A stretch of DNA of 64,000 nucleotides. It comes from Amaurobius ferox (taxonomy: Eukaryota; Arthropoda; Arachnida; Araneae; Amaurobiidae). Location: positions 84,829,015 through 84,893,014 of the forward strand of contig OX578144.1 in the NCBI GenBank assembly GCA_951213105.1. Reading direction: 5' to 3'. The notes beneath the pieces are model-generated. The model was not told the DNA's origin. It worked only from the letters and a program-made list of their open reading frames with translations, and did no database searches. Position 1 is the first letter of the stretch, and the number at the start of each line of letters is the position of its first letter. The translations under genes were made by a program, and so were the position numbers. Shown piece by piece: positions 58,690 through 64,000 of this stretch.

Positions 58690-59407
58690 CGTCATATTTA
58701 TCATGTTGGCATGATTTTCGCCAATTTGGCAACATTTAAGAAAGTTTCCAAGTTGATGATATTTCGATTAATTAGTCGGCAAAAATTTCGTTAAGGACGG
58801 AGAAATAGGTGTTATTCCTACCGTAGATAAATGACTATTGGCGAATTGTTAGGCGTCAAGATGCAGCACTATTACCCATAGTATCTTATCTCTTAAATAG
58901 AACCAATTAGATCCACGAGAATAATGTTAACAAATTTGTCGTATAATATTACATATGAAAACTGTATTGCAGGGTTTGATTTTTGGATTACTTTTTTCAA
59001 AATTTCATTCGAAAATTTAGGTGCCTTCGCAACTTTCGCTTGCATTTAACAACCTCCACACACATGCATGCGCACACACACATACACACACATGCATGCG
59101 CATACACACATACACACACATGCATGCGCACACACACATACACACACATGCATGCGCACACACACATACACACACATGCATGCGCACACACACATACACA
59201 CACATGCATGCGCACACACACATACACACACATGCATGCGCACACACACATACACACACACACTCACATACATCACCTAAAAAACGTAACGTTCGATTCG
59301 ATATTAGGGAAGTTTGGTGTTCTTCCTTCGAAAGCTCGAATTCGAATTTTCGATCTCATCACAATACTTTTCCTATACATTATGCAATGTATATTGGGAA
59401 AGTAAAA
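58690..59407 (-). repeat. Family A repeat, minus-strand copy facing the previous one
   Basis: GATTTAGCGTCATATTTATC through GATCCACGAGAATAATG to TCACAATACTTTTCCTATAC and a hairpin ending GGGAAAGTAAAAA. The stem-loop end is missing. Together with 57769-58677 it makes a tail-to-tail inverted pair. Confidence 0.8.
59057..59263. repeat. 28 bp minisatellite of perfect purine-pyrimidine alternation
   Basis: TGCATGCG recurs at 59065, 59093, 59121, 59149, 59177, 59205 and 59233, exactly 28 bp apart, joined by CA/TA alternations. It occupies the microsatellite position of a family A copy. Long open frames across it on both strands are a consequence of the repeat, not genes. Confidence 0.95.
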
Positions 59408-60740
59408 ACAGATTACCCATTCTATTATTATGCACGTAAGTGTTTATTGTATCATTTCTGAATGCGACTGAAATTCGCTAACAACCATATTATGTCAAAT
59501 AAAAGCTCTCTGTAACAGTCGATTTCTACTTATTAAACCATGCTCTACAACTTTACAAAAAAATCTCTTTTTTCGTTTTTCTCGCTTTATTGCCGAGTTT
59601 CTTATCCTAACCACTTAAATTTTCAACTAGGAGCGCTGCAAAAACTACTTGATCAGACCAAATAGACGACTTATTCACTTATGAACCTTTCCTTACCAAG
59701 TTATTGGGACTCGTATAAAGACTTCCTAGGAAGACTGTTTAATCCTCTGCAAAAGAAAATGTTCAAAGATAATCATGTGGAAGCTGAATATTTTTATAAT
59801 GTTTTTTATGTCTACTTTTCTTAAATTAAACGTTTTTAATATATTTTAGATCTTTAAAGCAAACATCCCTTATCAAAAGTGATGACAGAAAAAAAAGCAA
59901 TAAAGACGTGTAGCAGTAGATAACGATAATGGTTTCGGTTATTATTTTAGGTATGATGAAATTTTATCTCATTTATTAAACGCGAGTGTAGAATATGATA
60001 TTACCCGGGAGAGATTTATAAAACGGGAGCAAGTTAAATTTACTTAATAGTTAGAAGCCTGGAAATGAGCTCTGGTGTTTAAAATCTAAACAAAAAAAAA
60101 TCTCTTAAATGTATTTCAAGTATAATAAAAAAAAAACAGCGTGAAACGATTTGATGAGATGCAGTTCTTTTGACCGATACGATTTTATTTTTAAAAGAAT
60201 ATCTTAAAAATCATCTAGAAAACGTGCACGGAATTTATGATGCCAATGCCTGATTAAAATGGCACAAGAACCTACAGTACATTCTGGAGAGCCCAACACC
60301 GCTTTTACGATAAATACGCCATTGCTTCCCATAGGAACGTATGCAAGTAATGACGACAGTTGCAACCCTCGATTTATAGCAGTTGTCGAGCTGGAGAATG
60401 AAGTCTCCACAGCGTTCAATTTTTATGCTTCTGTTTGAAAATTCACAGAAAATAAAAAAATAGAGTAATTCAATTATTTTTATTAGATTTCAAAGATATA
60501 CATCCATATTTTTGTCGGAGTATAGAATTGCGCTAATCATCAATCATTAATCTAGATGCGATGAAAAAAGATGCAGATTAAATAAAGCATGCATGCATAT
60601 TTCGATATATTTAAAAATAAATAATATACATTTGATAAAAATAAATAATAAATTTGATCTGTACAACGGATTTATTTCAAAGATTGTTAGAAAGAATGGT
60701 CGTTAAACTTTCCGATGATGTCAAAATGGAATCTGTGATA
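59408..60740. other. Intergenic, nothing recognised
   Basis: The minus-strand frame at 60204-60419 has no recognised domain. Confidence 0.35.
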
Positions 60741-60743
60741 ATA

Positions 60744-60880
60744 TTTTCGATCGCCAAATATTTTTGATAGTAATTTCGATCGGTAATATTTTCGAATAAT
60801 ATTTGCAATAGATAATATTATCGATTGATAATACTTTCGATTGATAATATTTTCGAACGATAATATTTTCGCACGTCAAA
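60744..60880. repeat. Degenerate TTCGATTGATAATATT minisatellite
   Basis: A 16-20 bp unit (GATAATATTTTCGAWYG) repeats about seven times with variation. Confidence 0.8.
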
Positions 60881-61194
60881 ATCGCTCGAAATCGTATTTA
60901 AATATCAGATAACTGAAAAATTAAATCGAATTAAAAAATATCTGCAAGCCGTATTGACCGGGCATAGGTATAATATACTTCTGTACCAAATTTCGCCGCT
61001 GTTCGAAGATCCGATTTTCTGCTATGAACGACACAGATGCATAAATGCACAGACACAGAAACACACAGGCATTTTCTTTTATTATCTAAGATTAATTAAT
61101 TTTGGCTTATTTAAGAATTACAGAAACTATCCATTTCGCCAGCACGAAGCGTGGAATGAAATAGTTAGTTTGTTTTAGTGCACACTAAACGTGA

Positions 61195-61525
61195 CACACT
61201 TCTTCGACCCAGACCGTCCGAGCTACCAGAAAGGTATAAGGTATCTGTTTGGACGACCGAGAAGGTGCCACCCAATTTAGCCCGGAACCCAGTGGGAAAG
61301 GCATCCACAAGGACCGTACCCTCCTTCCCCTATCACCAACCTCCTGGAAGGACTTACAGACCCACATGTTTAACGTGATCGCACGCAGCGTGAACACTGC
61401 GACAGTTTTGGCGCAGATCGTTTTTGACAGTTCGATTCCCAACACTGCGACAGTGGTGGGAATCGAACTCGGGTCGACCGAGTGCAATTTCCGCGCGCTA
61501 ACCACTGGGCTGTTGCGCCCCAAAT
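61195..61525 (-). repeat. tRNA-derived SINE with inverted B-box insertion
   Basis: The minus strand begins GGGGCGCAACAGCCCAGTGG (A box) and has a B box CGAGTTCGATTCCCACC. It then has an extra segment carrying a reversed B box (GGGAATCGAAC) and a second ACTGTCGCAGTGTT. The body continues through CATGTGGGTCTGTAAGTCC. The tail is GGTAGCTCGGACGGTCTGGG and GTCGAAGAAG. Confidence 0.82.
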
Positions 61526-62135
61526 GTGACACTCTGAAGGAATACAATTAATACAAGTTCTGAATATCAAAACCCGTGTCATATAAATGCATATAAAAGA
61601 CATACATTTTATAGTTCTATTACTATGTAAATTACGGTATGTAAAATAGTCACTGTACATTGTGTAATAAGTTGTTTTATTTTCAGCGTTTTTAGACATT
61701 TCAATCTAAATAGCAATAATTAATCAAACTATTTTCAATAGTTTGATCAGAAGATCAGCTAGCAAACGATTTCGATATTTTTGGCTATCATCTGGTACTA
61801 TGATTACAAATGGAGTCAACAGATGCATAGAATTTGAATTCTAAGTCATAGACATTAGACATATCATTTCCTAAAACTATACATTGAAATATCTTAAGAA
61901 CGGTATGTAGTACAGAAAATAGTTAATTAAGAAAATTAAATTAGGATATTTTTACTGTGCACGACAGCATCTAATTTTGCGCTCCTAGTATTTTTCGAGT
62001 TATAGCTAGAAGAATGTTGGAACAAAAAATTCTGAAATTTATAAATTTTTAGAACTTGATTACAAAATTTTGTATTTTCACGTCATATTTAGATCAAGTC
62101 CTACATGTATGCAAAGTTTCACGTTTCTATCTTCA
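61526..62135. other. Intergenic, nothing recognised
   Basis: No supported feature. Confidence 0.35.
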
Positions 62136-62148
62136 GCAATTTGGGCTA

Positions 62149-62207
62149 AAGAAGGCCCCGGCCTTACGACTCACCCGAGGGTGCGAGCAGCAAAGTGAGG
62201 GGCCGGC
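62149..62207. repeat. 59 bp GC-rich insertion between 13 bp direct repeats
   Basis: GCAATTTGGGCTA at 62136-62148 and 62208-62220 brackets a GC-rich stretch with GGCCCC/GGGGCC and CTCAC/GTGAG complementary words in the right order to nest. Nature unknown. Confidence 0.6.
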
Positions 62208-62220
62208 GCAATTTGGGCTA

Positions 62221-63090
62221 TGTAATTCATCAATTAATCAGCCAGTCACACTTATGTGTATGCTATAAATATTTATATATATTAAGAAAATGACATTTGT
62301 TTGTAGGAAGTCATTATTTTATTCATCTCTTATAGGTTGAACTAGGTCTCCTAAATATCTCGCTAAGGCAGTAATTTTTGCACATGGTTCAGTTTGACCT
62401 CTTATGGACACGACACCAACCAACCAACCAAGTCTCCTAAATATACAGTCTTACGCGACCGCCATTTTGACTCCAACCAGTCCAATAAGTTATCGTCTGC
62501 TTGTGCTATTTGAATGGCACCCGCATGACTGATATTTAATAAGTAGGTGATACTTGATTTAGCTGTAAAATAGGTGCTTCTGCATTCAAAAAATTGTACC
62601 AATCATTTAAGAAATTAATCTAGAATGTATTGATTTTCTCAATATATCGAGACAAGGATAAGAAAGTAACCTTTTTTTACCATGTACAGCCATCGTTTCA
62701 ATTGGGAGTTAAGATGGCCGCTGTTGTGCAGCCTGTATTATATTTAGAGGCTTTCGGTTGAACGGTTTTGATCAAATCGCACGCATTTTTCTAGATTTCA
62801 TAGCATGAAAGATAAATGCGATCGAGTTTTCCTTAGAAGACTCACAAGAAAAATATTACATTTTTAAGGTGCAGAACCAGGTTATATTTAGAAGCTGTAA
62901 AACTTTGAATTGTTCTCACTGAAGTTGAGATCCAAATGTTTTAAACCTTTAACGCAATGAATAAGATCACATCCAACGATATGTCAATACGATGGTTTTT
63001 TAGTGCTGTCATCAGATGGCAAGATAATTTTAGCCTAAATTTGTAGTGCCAGGTTTGACCCACCTTCCAAGTCTTGCTCAATTCTTCCAT
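62221..63090. other. Intergenic, nothing recognised
   Basis: Contains a short CCAACCAACCAACCAA run near 62415. No gene. Confidence 0.35.
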
Positions 63091-63097
63091 ATATAAA

Positions 63098-64000
63098 TTA
63101 AAAAAGTCTGATGTGGACAGCATATCATTTTCACTACATAATGCAATAACTTTACTTCTTTCACTGTGGAATAATGACTATCAAGATCCGCAGTACAATG
63201 TTTTTTGGCATTGAATTAATACCACGTACATTGAATCTAGACACTTTTGACAACTTATCAGTCAACTTAAGTTTTGAGTCCAGACAGATTGACTTATTCA
63301 TATGACTTCCAGTTTTGAGTCTCCGCAGAATTACTTATTCATATGACTTCCAATTTTGAGTCCCCACAGAATGAATTATTCATATGACTTCCAGTTTTGA
63401 GTCCAGACAGAATGACTTATTCATATGACTACCGATTTTGAGTCCCCACAGAATGACTTGTTCATGTGACTTCCAATTTTGAGTCCAGACAGAATGATTT
63501 ATTCATACTCATTTGCAAAATCCTCATCAAAATGCAATTGACTGTTGATGGGTAACCCTGTGAAATAAATGACCACGAGCGAATTCTTGGACGTCAAAAT
63601 ACAACACTAGTTCATAAAGTACCTTCTCTTGTGGCTAGAATGAACTATATCCACGAGAATGTTAACAAATTTGTTGTATAATATTGCATGTGAAAAGTGA
63701 GCATATTTGGTAATACTTACTACTTTATTTAATTTTTACTTTATTTAATTTTATGTAATTTTTTTCATAAATGTATTAAAAAATATGCAATATCTCTAGA
63801 ACGGTTCATACTAGTAGTCCAAAATTTGTGACAGATATTTTTAAAAATACTTTCGAGGGGGGGGGGGTCTTCCAAATATTTGACTGTGTTTAAAATTAGG
63901 ATTCCAGTATTTACTGATTGCAATAATCGTGCCAAATTGTTTTCGAAATGCTTCAGTCGTTCATGAGATATCACGTACGCAGATTCATAGACACACACAC
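63098..64000 (-). repeat. Family A repeat, diverged subfamily, cut by the window end
   Basis: AGTCTGATGTGGACAGCATA and TACATAATGCAATAAC form the terminal segment. ATATCCACGAGAATG and GTGAAAAGTGAGCAT are core words. The copy runs out in an ACACACACAC tract at the window end, so the hairpin end is outside. Confidence 0.75.
63264..63512. repeat. 41 bp minisatellite inside a family A copy
   Basis: [GA]TTTTGAG phase marks at 63271, 63312, 63353, 63394, 63435 and 63476, exactly 41 bp apart. The unit includes TTCATATGACTTCCA and GTCCAGACAGAATGA. Confidence 0.95.

Noticed and set aside
58983..59461. Frames of 140 or more codons rich in His/Thr or Cys/Val
   Set aside because: A 28 bp repeat without stops is open in several frames on both strands; composition is dictated by the array.

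Overview
This is a eukaryotic, AT-rich, repeat-dominated window. No host protein-coding gene, rRNA gene, functional tRNA gene or CRISPR array could be supported. Almost everything recognisable is a transposable element, a decayed piece of one, or a satellite. The mix (BEL/Pao, Ty3/gypsy, Tc1-like, piggyBac-like, Helitron-type and tRNA-derived SINE sequences, with long TA and GT microsatellites) fits an invertebrate animal, most likely an arthropod. A spider or other arachnid is a reasonable guess that the sequence does not prove.

Layout. 0.6-1.8 kb is a fold-back of two ~300 bp arms. 2.6-11.3 kb is dispersed repeats of two families. 12.3-20.4 kb looks like a Helitron-type non-autonomous element (TC start after A, CTAG end before T). 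It is split by a young 5.9 kb BEL/Pao retrotransposon on the minus strand, with 241 bp LTRs differing at 2 positions and a GTTTT target duplication. That element has a single 1,728-codon gag-pro-RT-RH-IN frame broken only by three in-frame stops. 20.5-21.1 kb is a decayed non-LTR retrotransposon 3' end. 22.9-26.6 kb holds several tRNA-derived SINEs and a piggyBac transposase C-terminus. 29.2-30.2 kb is a fresh 488 bp tandem duplication, 31 kb a Tc1 remnant, and 32-33.5 kb a pair of LTR-like repeats. 36.1 kb is a solo LTR, 36.9 kb a SINE, and 37.2-38.5 kb a five-copy ~276 bp satellite with a two-monomer higher-order period, followed by long TA arrays. 45.9-46.4 kb is a LINE fragment. 46.6-48.9 kb is a duplication in which one copy has gained a SINE and the other keeps the empty site. 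50.7-52.5 kb holds a reverse-transcriptase fragment of uncertain class and a Ty3/gypsy remnant joined to part of an LTR. 55.7-56.7 kb is a second Tc1-like pseudogene.

The most distinctive component is a ~0.9 kb non-coding repeat, called family A here, seen in more than a dozen full or partial copies on both strands. It starts with a perfect-stem hairpin (ACTTTCCTTATA...TATAAGGAAAGT). It carries a GT/CA microsatellite at the same internal place in each copy and repeats TATAAGGAAAGT just before a terminal ATGTG-CACAT stem-loop. It sits between T-runs. This architecture resembles Helentron-associated elements (HINE/DINE-1 type); that assignment is inference. Several of its copies have given rise to new satellites: a 28 bp alternating purine-pyrimidine array, a 41 bp array and a 14 bp array.

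The genes do not form a pathway. The window is a record of nested insertions, deletions and local duplications.
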